Assembly: GCA_009103225.1 (NCBI GenBank)
Contig: RHPI01001616.1
Coordinates: 55,344-119,343 of the forward strand
Source: Chlorokybus atmophyticus
Lineage: Eukaryota > Streptophyta > Chlorokybophyceae > Chlorokybales > Chlorokybaceae
DNA length: 64,000 nucleotides
Direction: 5' to 3'
Shown: positions 45,589 to 57,732 of the stretch, piece after piece
Numbering within the stretch: position 1 is the stretch's first letter
Layout: each line of letters begins with the position of its first letter
The notes under the pieces: model-generated
Seen by the model: the letters and a program-made list of their open reading frames with translations, nothing else
What the model was told of the DNA's origin: nothing
Database searches by the model: none
Made by a program: the position numbers and the translations under genes

Positions 45589-48500
45589 AAACTCTTTGAA
45601 ACAATCTCGTAGACATTGTCTGTCAGCCCTTGCTTGCCCATTATCCTCTGTAATTGCGCCTGAAAGCAAGCAAACAAGGATAAACAACTTATGTTAAAAC
45701 ACACACAGGCACTGACAACTGTTGAGGGAGCCAAGGCATGCTATAGGCAGCCTGCCCACCAAATCATGAACAAACACAAATGGCAGAGAATGCCCGGTAA
45801 GCAACACCCACCTTCATCTGCTCCTGGCGTTTTGGGCCGTACTTGCGCCAGCGCGTGAAAGCCGAAACCATCCGGGACGCCACCTGTAGCATACAGTTCT
45901 GGTCAGCCAACATGTTGCCAACCAGTACTAAATGCAGAAAACAGGTGCATATGGGCGACACCACCCAGCGCAGAAGCCGAGAGAAAGTGCGTACCTGGCC
46001 GTTTAGTGAGTCTAGCTGCAGAACCACATCCGCCAGGAACTCGTAGCCACTTCCGTCCTCTGCGTGGAAGTTGACAGGACTGGCACAGAACCCTCCAATC
46101 AACGAGTACACCTGCAGACAACAATACGACAATCAGTGCCGCGGCAACAAAGTAGTGAGACTGAGACTTGCACGCCAGTGACAAACCTTGTTTGGGTTGC
46201 GTATGTCAAAAGCAGGGTGATTCATCAGCGCCTTAACACGCATCACATTGCCAGGGATGTCGGATGATGCTTGCAAACCCAGCCTGCACGAATGCAAGTC
46301 AGCCCGATATGCAAGAGCAGTACCCGCCATATGCGCGAGAATCTGTTGAGAACCATTGCACCTCCACGTCAACACCATGCAACGACTTCCACAGTAATAG
46401 AGGGCGCCCTGTGTGCATCTGCAACTTGACAGCTCAAACAGAGTGCTCACCACTTGTTGACCACAAGCATGTCCTTCTGCCACTTCTGGTAAAACTCATC
46501 CAGCACTTGATCACGCTCAGGTGTATCGTTCATTGCAACAGAGGCAAGAGCCGCGATCTCGTCCGTCATGTTGGTTGCAGTCCTAAACGCCTTGCATGCC
46601 AGGTTGGTGATCTCCGGCTCATTCAGACTTGCAAGATACCCTGTAAAAGCCGGTGATAATCAAAAGGAGTTTGGGCATGAACACCCACTCTCCGTGTCTG
46701 GTGCAGAACTGATGCACCTTACAAGCAAGTCACGACTGCATACCAAATGCCGTGTTCTTGAGTGAACGCCGGGCTTTGCTTAGTGTATCAGGCTTGTATG
46801 CCTCATCACTTGAGTTTGCTTCCACCTGCCGGCGCCATTGTAAGGAAACACGAGTTGCAAAGATGCGTTGTACATCCCAACCATGGCTGCCATCGCCGCT
46901 AATACCGTTTGACGCAGTTCAGAGCGCAGCTCCTTGGCCAGCGTCTTGACCACGAACTTGCGGACTGAATGAATGGCTACAGGATCAGCGACAGGCAACA
47001 TCTCCGAAATTTCAGTAACAGAGGGAAGGACCATTGCTGTGGAAACAAAAGCCTGCACAGACGAAGAAGGTAATCCGCATGCTCAGGGACATGCTTGAAG
47101 AATTCTGGCCAAGTTAAGTAACCACCATGGATGTGTGCACAAACCTTGTCCAGCGACTGAATGCCCAGCAGCGAGCGGTAGGCATTAACAAATGAGGAGT
47201 CCAGCACCATCTGCTCGCCAGCGCTCTGCTTGTCGAGCAATGCCAGCATCACTTTCCTAGCCAAACGCTGGCCAGCCTCCCACCTAAATGTGCAGATTGT
47301 TGCTACACGCATGACTTGAGCAGCATACACATGCGCGCGTGTACACACACGCAGCAGCCAACCGGACATGATGGGTGCCAACGTGCCTGTTGAACTGGTC
47401 ACTGTCATTGGACGCCAGGAAAATCAACTCATCATCAGAAAGATCGACCTTCAGGTTGATCGGTGCGGAGAAGTTGCGGAGGAAAGAGGGAACAGGCTTG
47501 GACTGCACATCCGCAAATGTGAATGTCTGCTCAGCCTGCAATTCATGGGAACCAGGATCAGCCTGGAACCAGATTTGTTCAACCGAAGTCACTGTATGAG
47601 GCAAATGAGGACAAGAGCATGCTGCCAATGGTGTCACAATGACGAAATCACAAGCCACGCAACATGATGGCTGACTCTACCAAAACAGCAGTGTTGTAGC
47701 TTGCCAAGCCAGCTACTACCATGAAGAAAAAAAAGCTTGACGAAATGTTTTACGCATATGTTATCAGGCAATGAGACCATACCTTGTCAACGCGCAGCAC
47801 AGTGGTGGTGGGAGATGAACCATCCTTGCCTTGCAAGGAAACACGTTCGCCAGTCTGATTGTCCACAAGCGCCGTCAAGGGCATGTCGGCACCATCTGGC
47901 CCAAGCAGCCCCACAGCGAACGGAACCAGCATGGGCAACTTGCTTGGTTGGCCAGCAGTGGGAGGCACCGCTTGCCTGACAAAACCAAATACTAGTGCTG
48001 TTGATCAATGCTCATTCAACTTACAGTCAAGCAGCCTGCTAACATGTTCAGCTTGCCTGCAGAACAGGGTGTAGGTCTGTTTGTCCGCATCGTAAGAGGT
48101 GGTCACAGTAAGCTCTGGTGTCCCAGCCTGGCTGTACCAGAGCTTGAAGTGCTCGAGATCCACGCCATTGGCATCTGCCATGGCAGCGCGGAAGTCGTCA
48201 CAGGTGACTGCTTGCCCGTCGTGACGCTCAAAGTATAGGTCCATGCCCTGATAAAGGACAACTGTCTCCAATGTTCAAACCAAAGCTGCTGCATGGTTAG
48301 TCTAAATTAGATACGGCACAGCTGGCTCACCTTGCGGAAGCCGTCGGTTCCAAGCAGTGTTTGATACATCCTCACAACTTCAGCACCCTGCAAAGCATGA
48401 GTGCAACATGTTAGTGTACAACACTGCTGTACCACCAATGCGCAACACATGACTGGGACATGTCGCAGAAACACCAGCAAGAACCTTTTCATAGACAGTG

Positions 48501-51500
48501 ACTGTGTAAAAGTTGTCCATCTTGATATAAGACTCAGGGCGGACGGGATGCGCCATGGGGCCTGCATCCTGATGAGCGGCATTAGTTAACACAGTTGTGG
48601 AGAGCTGCGGTGGTGAGACAAGTACACACACACCAGTGACGAACCTGTGAGAACTGGCTAATGCGCAACCTGATCACATCAGCAATACGCTTCACAGCAC
48701 GGCTGTTCATGTCTGCAGAAAACTCCTGCACGCATACAAATGTTGTTCAGTACACATGCACAGGGATAGACATTGGAGCTGAGTACCAATGACATGTAAA
48801 GCGCAATTCTTGCCTGATCGCGGAAAACGGTAAGGCCCTCCTTCAAGCTGAGCTGGAACCAATCCCGGCATGTGACCCTACGAAAGAACTTGTACTCAAC
48901 CCAACGGCCAACACTGCTAAAGGACATGCAGTGACCACAGTGCATTTGCCCAGCCACACCTGTTCCCAGTCCAGTTATGGAAGTACTCGTGCGCAACGAC
49001 GCCTTCAATGTTTGAGTAGTCCATGTCTGTAGCCGTGTCGGGCGTTGCCAAGACCAGTTTCGAATTGAAGATCTGCACTTGTAAGTTGTTAGCATGGCAA
49101 ACTATGACAACATGCACGCAACACTGATTTGCAAACAAGCAGTGCAACAGTACACACTCACGTTCAAACTTTTGTTCTCCATAGCTCCCATGTTGAAGTC
49201 GTCGACAGCAACAATGTTGAACAAGTCCAAGTCATACTCACGCCCGAACACCTGCGTACAAGTATGCACATAAAGCACTCAAACCAAGCCATTCCAGACT
49301 GCCCACATAATGATAATGACACTGATGTAATGCACATGACCCCGTAACTCACGTCTTCATCCCACTTCATTGAATGCTTCAACGAGACCATAGCGTAGTC
49401 GCACTTCTTGATGTTATGTTCCTGTACATATATGCGCAGCACCACTTCTCGGCCTGACATAGTGACGAACTTGTCCTGGATATGCGATAGCTGCCCGGCA
49501 ACCAGCGCAAACAGGTATGATGGCTTCACAAAAGGATCCTGCAATACAGCAGATATGACTCATCAAACATGATACTAGTAATAGGATAAGAAGCTCCAGT
49601 TCTCAAGAGGCATGGATATTGGGAATACACGTACCTCCCAGACACAGAAATGCTTGCCATCCTGCATTGCATATACAACCGCACAACGTGAGTGTGCGCA
49701 GTGCTTGTGTTTCAGACACCATGACTTGCAACTGCCCAGGAATGATGTGTTGATTTTGCTAACACACTGTATAAGTCACCGCACCTCAAGATCTCCGCTA
49801 TCAACCAAGTTGCCATTGCTTAGCAGCACTGGGTACTTGCTTTTGTCTCCTACGATGCGAGTCGTGAACTTGGCCATGATATCTGGTCGATCCTATCACA
49901 AACACACCAGCCAGCTGGGAGACATGTCGACAGCGTATGTACGCTGTGCATCCACAGTACAGTTGTTTGGCAGAAGGCGACAGAGCAAGCATTATCTGCC
50001 AACCTGGAAGTATGTGATCTTTCTGAAGCCTTCAGCTTCACATTGAGTGCAAAAGTTGCCACTTGACTTGTACAGGCCCTGCATGCACTCAAGTCAGGCA
50101 CTGCGCGGCTCCACTCAACCACACCCTCCTACACGGACTGATAAGAAAGGCACCTGCCAAGTCCGTAACCTACCTCCAGTGATGTGTTAAGCTGCGGCTG
50201 TATCTGCGTGACCGTCTCAAGCACAAATGTCTCCTGAGGTGGTTGCAGCAACCTGAAGTGCTTCGGTGTAACTTCATAGTCGGAGGCTGCCAGTTGCTTC
50301 CCATTCACCATGGCCGACAGCAACTTCTGATCAACACCATCCAATACCAATGGCTCTGCTGCACCTGTTCAATAAACACCACATGTTACCACGGTTTGAG
50401 ACAGCAAAGTACTGTCCGTTCTGCAACCCAATGCTAGAGCATCAGACAAGCATGCTGCTTAGGTCACCAAGAAACCTGTCAAAGGAAGCTGCCCCCCCCC
50501 CCCCNNNNNNNNNNNNNNNNNNNNNNNNNNNNNNNNNNNNNNNNNNNNNNNNNNNNNNNNNNNNNNNNNNNNNNNNNNNNNNNNNNNNNNNNNNNNNNNN
50601 NNNNNNNNNNNNNNNNNNNNNNNNNNNNNNNNNNNNNNNNNNNNNCCCCCCCCCCCCCCCCCCCCCGTCCGTCAGCACAGCCTGAGGCTGCCTGACACAG
50701 TGTGCTGCGTCATGCAAAGAGCTACTGCAAAGCGTACCCTTGGAGCTAGGCTCAACAGTGAGGCGAGCGCGCACTGTAGTGAACTCCTCATCCAAGTTGA
50801 ATTCCAGGTCAACCTGGCGAGGGACAGAAAAATAGTGCTTGCCAACCTAATGCAGTCAGCTGGTGCTATCGCCTTTGGAAGGCAATGATGTCAAGCAGCC
50901 ACAGTGCATGCATTTGGCAGCAGAAACCGCAGAAGAAACAACAACACTTAATGCTGAACCACATGCGGCTTGGTATTTGACTACAGATACGAGTGACCAG
51001 GTCACATACCGCAGTAGTGTGATAAGGAGGGAACTTGTAGTCCTTGAGGAAAATTGGTTGTGGCTTCTCCTCAACCTTTACGGCCTCTGTTGCAGTGGCA
51101 GTGACGGGCATGCCATTGGCGTGCGGCACGGTCGCAGGTGCCATCTGTCAAGCAGCCACCAGATGTATAACTGCTACTTGAGACGCAACTAACATTGCAC
51201 GGCTCAACATGTCTGTGCGTGTTAGCTGCATGCATGTGGTAGCTTCAACTTCCACAACTCAATCCACAACTTCCAAAGCCCCTTCATTGGCAGCAAACGC
51301 AACGCAACACGCGAGAAAACAGACAATCATTATCTGGCTTATCAAAAAGTATCGTGATACCTTGTTGGGTGAGGTTACTCCCAAACTTCCGACGAAAGTG
51401 CTGCGCGCAGACTGTAACCAAGCTTGCTAAGTACCACAGCGAACAAACGCAGCGGCTATATTGCATAAATAAAAGAGGGCCACCACATTGCAAGTACACT

Positions 51501-52127
51501 CTCAGACTTACTGCCAACTCGTTAGATGAGGACCGCCCCAAGTGCGCGGAAGCAGCAGAGGCGCGCACTGGCGATGTTGCCTGGCGACCGGCAGAAGCAG
51601 CTGGCTCCTGAGGGCATAAGGAAAAGACTCACCCATTTGGCACAAGAAATGCCACAGCAAACATGTGTGGACACAACAGCACAGCACACAGTTTCAGAGA
51701 CCAAACGTCAGTCAAGACAGCAAGATATACTGTTGAAGAAACCACACGACTACATCAGCAACAAGCACAATTCAAGCGGACATGCAGCTGGGATAGCAGC
51801 GCAACACCAACAACAGCTCAGACACAGACGGGTATGTGACAGACTGAACCCAGCTGCAGGCAAACGTCACATATCAAAGCGACAGCAGCAGCAAATCCAG
51901 CTGTCAACCACCTTGCGGGCGACACCGCTCCGGGGCGAGACAATACCCGAAGTCAGTCCTGCGGTTGGGGCGGAGGCCATGTGCGACAGAGACGACCTCG
52001 AGCTCAAAGCCGGCAGCGTGCCACACGCCTCCGAGACGACTGACGACGCCAACAACCACACCCCGCCCTGACCCCGCCACACCCGCCGCCGCAACCCAGC
52101 GGACGCCGCAAACAACCTCGCCAACAT
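45589..52127 (-). CDS. PepN-type M1 alanyl aminopeptidase with targeting leader
   Basis: Zinc aminopeptidase removing N-terminal residues from peptides, of the bacterial PepN/plant M1 branch. Some 20 minus-strand exons. Exons 1-3 (52127-51912, 51607-51512, 51144-51010) are in phase: an Arg/Ala/Ser-rich leader ([19 protein letters not shown]) then [15 protein letters not shown]. The order thereafter: [39 protein letters not shown] split by an intron, [10 protein letters not shown] (GAMEN exopeptidase motif, about 49164-49200), [11 protein letters not shown] (zinc HExxH, about 48960-48991), [19 protein letters not shown] (third zinc ligand Glu), [54 protein letters not shown], and the end [40 protein letters not shown]. 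An assembly gap (50505-50645) removes part of the N-terminal domain between PSSKG and GAAEPLVL-like sequence. The leader implies a plastid or mitochondrial form; an internal Met at exon 3 could give a cytosolic one. Confidence 0.96.
50492..50666. other. Assembly gap between C homopolymers
   Basis: 141 N (50505-50645) flanked by 13 C on the left and 21 C on the right. The true sequence is probably a long C/G homopolymer or G-quadruplex in an intron; gap length may be an estimate. Confidence 0.95.
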
Positions 52128-52596
52128 GCTGGCTTACACGTAAGCTTCTTTCATGCTTACGTACACGCCAGGAGACTAACATTCCGTCGCACAATAACGT
52201 TATGTTACTCCTGCCACAAAGCCAATGTGAAACCAACCAATTTCATTTTTGCCCCGCGTGCCAGAGTCGAATGACCCGGTGATCGAGGTCGGCTGATTCA
52301 GGTGTGCACATCCATTGACTTGACTGCAATCAACCTGGCAGGCGGCTTTGTGCATATAAGCCAAGGTGGCGGTGGCGGTGGCGACGTGGGCGGTGGGGTG
52401 GTTGTCGTTGGGGTAGGCTACGAGGAGATCTTGGTGGCATCTTGTGGGTGGTGGCGTTGCGTGTGGGCGCCTTACCTGGCTGGCGGTTAAGGTGGTTTAA
52501 GCTGGGGTTGGGGTGTGCTGACCTGGTGTCGTGGCCTAGGATTTTCGTGGGTGTTGTCAAGGTTTGTGCTTGAGGGGAAGGCGGCAGTGCGTCGTC
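52128..52596. promoter_or_regulatory. Divergent promoter, aminopeptidase and FREE1
   Basis: 469 bp between start codons. It contains ACACGTAAGC and its inverted form GCTTACGTAC near 52136-52166, and GGCGGTGGCGGTGGCG near 52370. No TATA box is assigned. Confidence 0.5.
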
Positions 52597-55467
52597 ATGC
52601 AGCCGTACGCTGCTCAGTACAATTATCCTGCCCCTCCTGCTCCCCCTCAGCAGCAGCAACAGCAACAGCAGGCGCCGCAGCACCAGACGTACTATGGGCA
52701 CAGTGCTGGAGATTTCGGTCAGGGTGGCAGTTACCCTTCTCAACAGCAGCAAGGCTTGTACCCGCAAGCTCCACCTCCAGGCCAGGGGCCTTATGACCAG
52801 GCTTTTAATACTCCGTCTTACTCCACATCATACATCCGGCCGCAATCCGGATCATACGACATGGCTTCCCAGTATGCCGGCAGTCCAGGGATTGTAGCTT
52901 ATGACGGTGGCACTGCAGGTGCGCTTACAGGGGTTGCCTGCTGCAATGTTTGCACAGAGTTTAGTACGCACCATTTGCCGCTGAGATTGTGACCGCTGTG
53001 TGTTGTTGCTGAAATTGTCTGTATTTTACCATCTCTCGTTGTTCGTCAGACAGGCATATTGATTTACTGAACGTGAGTTTGATTGTGACCTGTACGTGCG
53101 TCTGGTCTTAGTCATAACAACACGTGCAGTGTCATCAGCTAGCTACGAATTGCAAGTAGCGCACTATGAGTTGAGTATGCTTCCTTTTATACACACAAAC
53201 AGCACCAGAGATCGTTGTGACCCACCTGCCTACAATGGCTGGCTTGCTTTAGCTGATGTCTGTGTTGGTTGAGCAGCCCCGCTGGGTGCCTTTGGGACTG
53301 GACTTGATGGGCTGGACCGCAGCACGCGCAGCAGCACACCAAGCCGCAATGACACGGTTGGTGGAGTGGAGCGCGGTCCTGGAGGGGTGCAGCGCTTTCG
53401 TTGCCGGTTGCATGGCGACAGCGTGCAAACAGTGCTATGCCAGGTGCGATGCTGTTGCAGTTTGATCACTGCACAGTTTCATAACGCAGTTATGCTTGAA
53501 CCATTGGTGTGCTCTTTCAGATTGGGATGGATGGTGTTCGTTTTCTTGATACCTCTGGAGACAGGACGTTGAGAATATATCCCTTGCAAACCGTGACGCG
53601 CTGGGAGGTGATAACCACAAACAACGATTGTTCTCACTTGCACTAAAAAATTGACGTCTGTACTGCTGTAGTAAATTCTGTTGTGCACGTAATCCAATGT
53701 GAATTTTTACAGATGGTGGATGCCGGAATGTTTGCATTTTATGCCAAGAGCTCTGTCGATAGTGACGCTCGCCCTGTGAAACTTTCGTCTGACCGGTCTA
53801 CTCTCCATGAGCTGCAAGACACACTTGCTGCAAACTGCATTCAGGTCAGTTGCTCAACATGTGATTGTGGTGTCAGTCTCACAGTCACAAGCTTCTGTGC
53901 TCATCATTGTTGACTCTGTTGTCACTTCCGTGGTTGGTTAACATTGGCTGTTGAACTGACTTGCATCACTCTGCGACAGCTTTCGGAGATGCTCGGCAAG
54001 GATGCAAGCTCAACCTCGCATGGGACGAAGACTGCTTCCAGCAGCTCTGGGGCCTCCACCAAAGGAGCAATGTTTGTGGAGTGGATAGCGGCTCGCAAGC
54101 GTGAGGGCAACAACCCTCTTGCAATGTTGGAAGAAAGGCAACATTGGGTGCGTAACATCTCAACGTGCCATGTCATTGTCACAACCGGCCAACAGCCTCA
54201 TTCACCATCCCGGTTGCAGGTGCCAGATGAGGTCGTCAAGCAGTGCACAGCATGCCAGGCACCCTTCACTGCCTTGCGGCGCAAGGTGAGCAGGCTTAAT
54301 TGCCTGATCTTCATTAGCAGTATCATACACATGCTGCATGTCAAGGTTATTAACACTCATTGTGTATTGCCTGTTGCATCCTACAGCATCATTGCCGCAG
54401 CTGTGGAGACATTTTTTGTGATGCATGCACAAGAGGGCGAGTAGAAGTCTCTGCTGACAATGGGGTGAACACACTCGTCCGCATCTGCGACAGTTGTCAG
54501 GTGAGTGCCATTCCCGGTCTGTTCATCTTGATATTTCCGCCCTCAGCACACATGGCCCTCCAGATTTTAGAAGTTTGAATTAAGTGCACAACTGCATGTT
54601 AGCTCAGCATTGCGCTGGTTACCAGCACAGCAATAACCTTGTGCATGTTGCTAAGTTGCTGTGCCCAAGGCGCTGTTGGTGTACATTGCAACAACATTTG
54701 AGTAGAACATTCTTCACTAGAATACTACTGTGGCATGAACACAGCAAGTACTGCAAGCAGGTGATGAAGAAAGGTAGCGCTTACTGGTTGATTGCAGGCG
54801 GAAATTGCGGCTGTTGGTGGAATAGTCAGTGGCGGATCCGCGACCACGGCCACCAGCACGCCTCCAGCTTCTAGTGGCCCGGACCTGTCATCACTTCGGC
54901 ATGAAGACTTGGTCAAGAAGCTACAGGTGGGACTGATGTTCAGCGTTTCATTGTGCCAGCAGAGGCTTGTTGAGCTTTCGTAGCACCTGCTGTAGGGTTG
55001 TGTTGCTGTCAATCATGCCCACAACATGGCCCTTATAGGATGATTATGAGCGAAATGCTGCTGCTTCGAGGAGTAAGCCAGACAACTCTGTGAGTGTCAG
55101 CGGCTTCGGAGGGCATAGCAGCCAGCCGGCAGCTGCCAGTTACACGCGCACAAACTCTGCGCCAATGTCTCACTCCAGTCCCCACACATACCATGGGCCT
55201 CCGCATCTGTGGCCTTCAGTCCCTCCCATGCAGTATACACCTTCTCCTGTCCCAGCTGCGCCCCGCATGCAAGAAGTGTTGTGCCCTACGTGCCATGTCC
55301 GTCTACAGGTGTGTGGCTGAGATCGTATTTATGTTAGTGATTTGCCAGCATCCTTGCGTATACAATGTCTACTGTGCATGGCTCAGGTACAAGTGCCACC
55401 TCCTGGGCAGGACTCCACTGTAGAGTGTGGCGTATGCCACAATCCGTTCTTTGTTGCCGCTGGGTAG
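52597..55467 (+). CDS. FREE1: FREE1/FYVE1-type endosomal sorting protein
   Basis: Plant-lineage ESCRT component that binds PI3P and ubiquitin for cargo sorting into multivesicular bodies. Ten exons (52597-52918, 53277-53443, 53521-53607, 53713-53844, 53980-54147, 54220-54285, 54387-54500, 54798-54926, 55039-55308, 55387-55467) join in phase to 511 residues. Order: Gln/Pro/Tyr-rich disordered N-terminus (about 1-110); GVRFLDTSGDRTLRIYPLQ region; MVDAGMFAFYAKSSVD; then the FYVE zinc finger, HWVPDEVVKQCTACQAPFT, RRKHHCRSCGDIFCDACTRG, VRICDSCQ; LRHEDLVKKLQ; a Ser/Pro/His-rich linker; and a second cysteine module EVLCPTCHVRLQVQVPPPGQ with VECGVCHNPFFVAAG at the end. This layout, including the C-terminal CPTC/CGVC pair, is that of FREE1. 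Exons 9-10 are duplicated, inverted, at 61787-62479. Confidence 0.93.
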
Positions 55468-55607
55468 GTTTTGGCCCCTGGCCTAGCAACCAGCTCTTAC
55501 AACCAGTATGACCACCGTATCAAGCATCCGGATGTGTGATTGGGTGGATGCGTGAGGCAGCATGCATCAGCTCAACAGCTTGGTTTGGTGCGCCTTCTCT
55601 CTGCATG
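54918..55607 (+). repeat. Outer inverted repeat, left arm
   Basis: From the end of FREE1 exon 8 through exons 9-10 and 140 bp of 3' flank. It is the reverse complement of 61787-62479 with few differences (for example YHGPPHLWPSVPPMQYTPS against a one-substitution equivalent). Homology ends at GCGCCTTCTCT, where the right arm passes into Ty3/gypsy sequence. Confidence 0.92.
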
Positions 55608-55777
55608 TTGCCATTATCAATGTGACGCAAGCAGTAAGGTGTGGCATGAGTGGGGCTAGTGCGTGCGCTGCTTATGCTAGGAACTGTGAGTTTGCCTACC
55701 ATGGTTTTGTTGCAGCTTGTCAGTAAGATATGAGTCAGCCATTGTCCGTGCTATTACAATGTCACACATCAGCGAAC

Positions 55778-56407
55778 AATGCGGATGCATCTGCACACCC
55801 AAACCAATCATGTATGATGGAACACCTCCAACAACTACTACTTAGCTGTTGACATGCGCATGCTGCTGCTGCATTTGCCATACACTAGAGTAGTGATGAA
55901 GTAAGTAGTAGGTAGTGTGCACCTAGCCCGGTGGTCGAGATAGAGGTGAGTGTGGTTAAGGTTAAGTGTCTATGCATGTGTCGTGCATGTTGCATACATC
56001 ACGTGCATATTTTGTACACTACTGCATGTAGCCGTGCACACACATTCAGCTCCACACTACATTGACTTACGCCAGGCTATGTGCCTACTCTAACTTCACT
56101 ACCCAAAGCATTATGCCCAACATCATTAAACCAGTTGCTCTCTGGCCGCAAGATTTTGATCTGCAAAAGCGGGTCAATCAAGAGAGTTAGTTCTCAACGT
56201 CATGAAATCCCCAACCATGCACCTGCAAACCTCCAAACACACGACATTGCACAAAATGGCTGAGATTGATTGAGACAAAATGCAGTGTAACAGCAGCAGC
56301 ACGCGTGCAAGGGCTGAACAATGCTCAAGTAGTGGTTGAGATTGCGACAAAGTGCTTATGTGATGGCTAAGCTTGCTGCGACGGCGTGCTCCATGTAACA
56401 CAACGGA
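55778..56407 (-). repeat. Inner inverted repeat, left arm
   Basis: Reverse complement of 57101-57598 apart from scattered changes and one 134 bp addition (55888-56021). It includes an inverted copy of psaE exon 2 near 56100-56165. Confidence 0.9.
55888..56014 (+). mobile_element. 127 bp insertion of the TAGCCCGGTGGT family with 7 bp target duplication
   Basis: Flanked by TACACTA at 55881-55887 and 56015-56021. The right inner arm has the uninterrupted site (TAGTGTA at about 57489-57495), giving exact ends. The insert contains CACCTAGCCCGGTGGTCGAG, GGTGAGTGTGGTTAAGG and GCATGTGTCGTGCATGTTGC, the landmarks of the repeats at 29.8, 30.6, 35.3 and 37.1 kb. It has no reading frame: a non-autonomous element or solo terminal repeat. 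Confidence 0.85.
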
Positions 56408-56696
56408 ATAAGTACAGGCCGTTCTGTGAGAATGAGGACAGACGGTTACAAAATTTTGTGAGAATGAGTACAGGCCGTTCTGTTAAGAAGATGTTAGTCA
56501 GCGCCGAGAGTTATACAAGCTATGTAAGATCGGTCAATATTTTGTGCTTCAAGTGTTTTTTTGGTTTGGTAAGTATTTGGAATCACGGTGTCATTGTCGC
56601 TGAGGAGGGTGTGAGCGGCAGCGTGGTTGTGAGCATGGGCGTGGTCAGACGGTGGTTGCAATAGTGCGAGGGCGTTGGGGCACATACACACACGCC

Positions 56697-57414
56697 ATGG
56701 CTATCAAGCAGCGCCGCATTGGCGTCCTTGCTGGCAGTCTTCAGGGCGCCACGATCCGTCGCTACCTTCGAGAGGCGCAGCCTCAGCGAGCGTGCTGAGG
56801 AGACAACGGATAGCCACTAGGCGGACTTGCCCCCGCCATCGGCTTGGCTAAAAAGGCCGCCGCGGCTAATGCCAAGGACACTGCCGCCGACAACAAGGAC
56901 AAGAAGTCCCAGATCGGCCCCAAGCGCGGCTGAAGGTGAGCGGGCGTCGGGGGCCATTACTGCGGCGCGGTCAACCAGTCTAATTCTTGACGTGCAGTGT
57001 TCGGTTCATTCGCGTGAATGAACTGTTGTGTTGCAGGAAGTACCTTCATCTCAATCAGTTTCAGCCATTATGAGCACTGCTGAGCCAATTGCATGCGTGG
57101 TCCCGTTGTGTTACAAGAAGCACGCCGTCACGAGCAGTCTCAGCCATTATATGAGCACTTCATTGCAGCACAGCCATTACTTGAGCAATGTTCAGCCCTT
57201 GCACGCGTGCTGCTGCTGTTATAGTGATTTTGGCTCAGGCAGTCTTAGCCCTTTTGTGCAATGTCGTGTGTTTGGAGGTTTGCAGGTGCATAATTGGGGG
57301 TTTCATGACGTTGAGAATGAACTCTCTTGATTGACCCGCTTTTGCAGATCAAAATCTTGCGGCCAGAGAGCAACTGGTTTAATGATGTTGGGCATAATGC
57401 TTTGGGTAGTGAAG
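56697..57414 (+). pseudogene. Broken psaE duplicate (exons 1 and 2)
   Basis: 56697-56935 matches psaE exon 1 with its donor; it has a 2-base loss near codon 5, further indels and stops. 57348-57414 matches exon 2 (KILRPESNWFNDVG) after an intact-looking TTTGCAG acceptor. Some promoter sequence upstream (GGGCGTGGTC, GACGGTTG-like) is also shared with the active gene. There is no exon 3. The intron differs from the active gene's. Confidence 0.9.
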
Positions 57415-57598
57415 TTAGAGTAGGCACATAGCCTGGCGTAAGTCAATGTAGTGTGGAGCTGAATGTGTGTGCATGGCTACATGCAGTAGTGTATGGCAAT
57501 GCAGCAGCAGCATGTGCATGTCAACAGCTAAGTCGTAGTTGTTGGAGGTGTTCCATCATACATGATTAGTTTGGGTGCAGATGCATCCGCATTTGTAA
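57101..57598 (+). repeat. Inner inverted repeat, right arm
   Basis: Partner of 55778-56407. The arms are separated by 693 bp that carry the psaE exon 1 pseudogene; the arm itself carries the exon 2 copy. Confidence 0.9.
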
Positions 57599-57732
57599 CA
57601 AATGTAACAGCACCACCGTCGCCGGTGATGCCCCTTCAATCCTCTACCCCAACACCCACACCGCCTATGACAAGCCTTTCAACGGCGTGGCCGCCACTGA
57701 GCAGAGAACTGAAAATCCCCACATCAGTTTGA

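Noticed and set aside
51526-52071. 181-codon plus-strand frame opposite the aminopeptidase leader
   Set aside because: Antisense to leader exons 1-2, whose phases join perfectly to exon 3; no plus-strand splice or motif support.
55094-55423. 109-codon frame repeated at 61966-62295 (-)
   Set aside because: It is an out-of-frame reading of FREE1 exon 9 and its intron, present twice because of the outer inverted repeat.
56081-56263. Near-identical 60-codon frames at 56081-56263 (+) and 57245-57427 (-) suggesting a conserved small protein
   Set aside because: They are the two arms of the inner inverted repeat, antisense to the psaE exon 2 copies; identity reflects duplication, not coding constraint.
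57599-57732. Short Pro/Thr frame and an alternative frame containing YPNTHTAYDKPFNG
   Set aside because: Looks like a coding fragment but is too short and without borders; I could not tie it to any gene.
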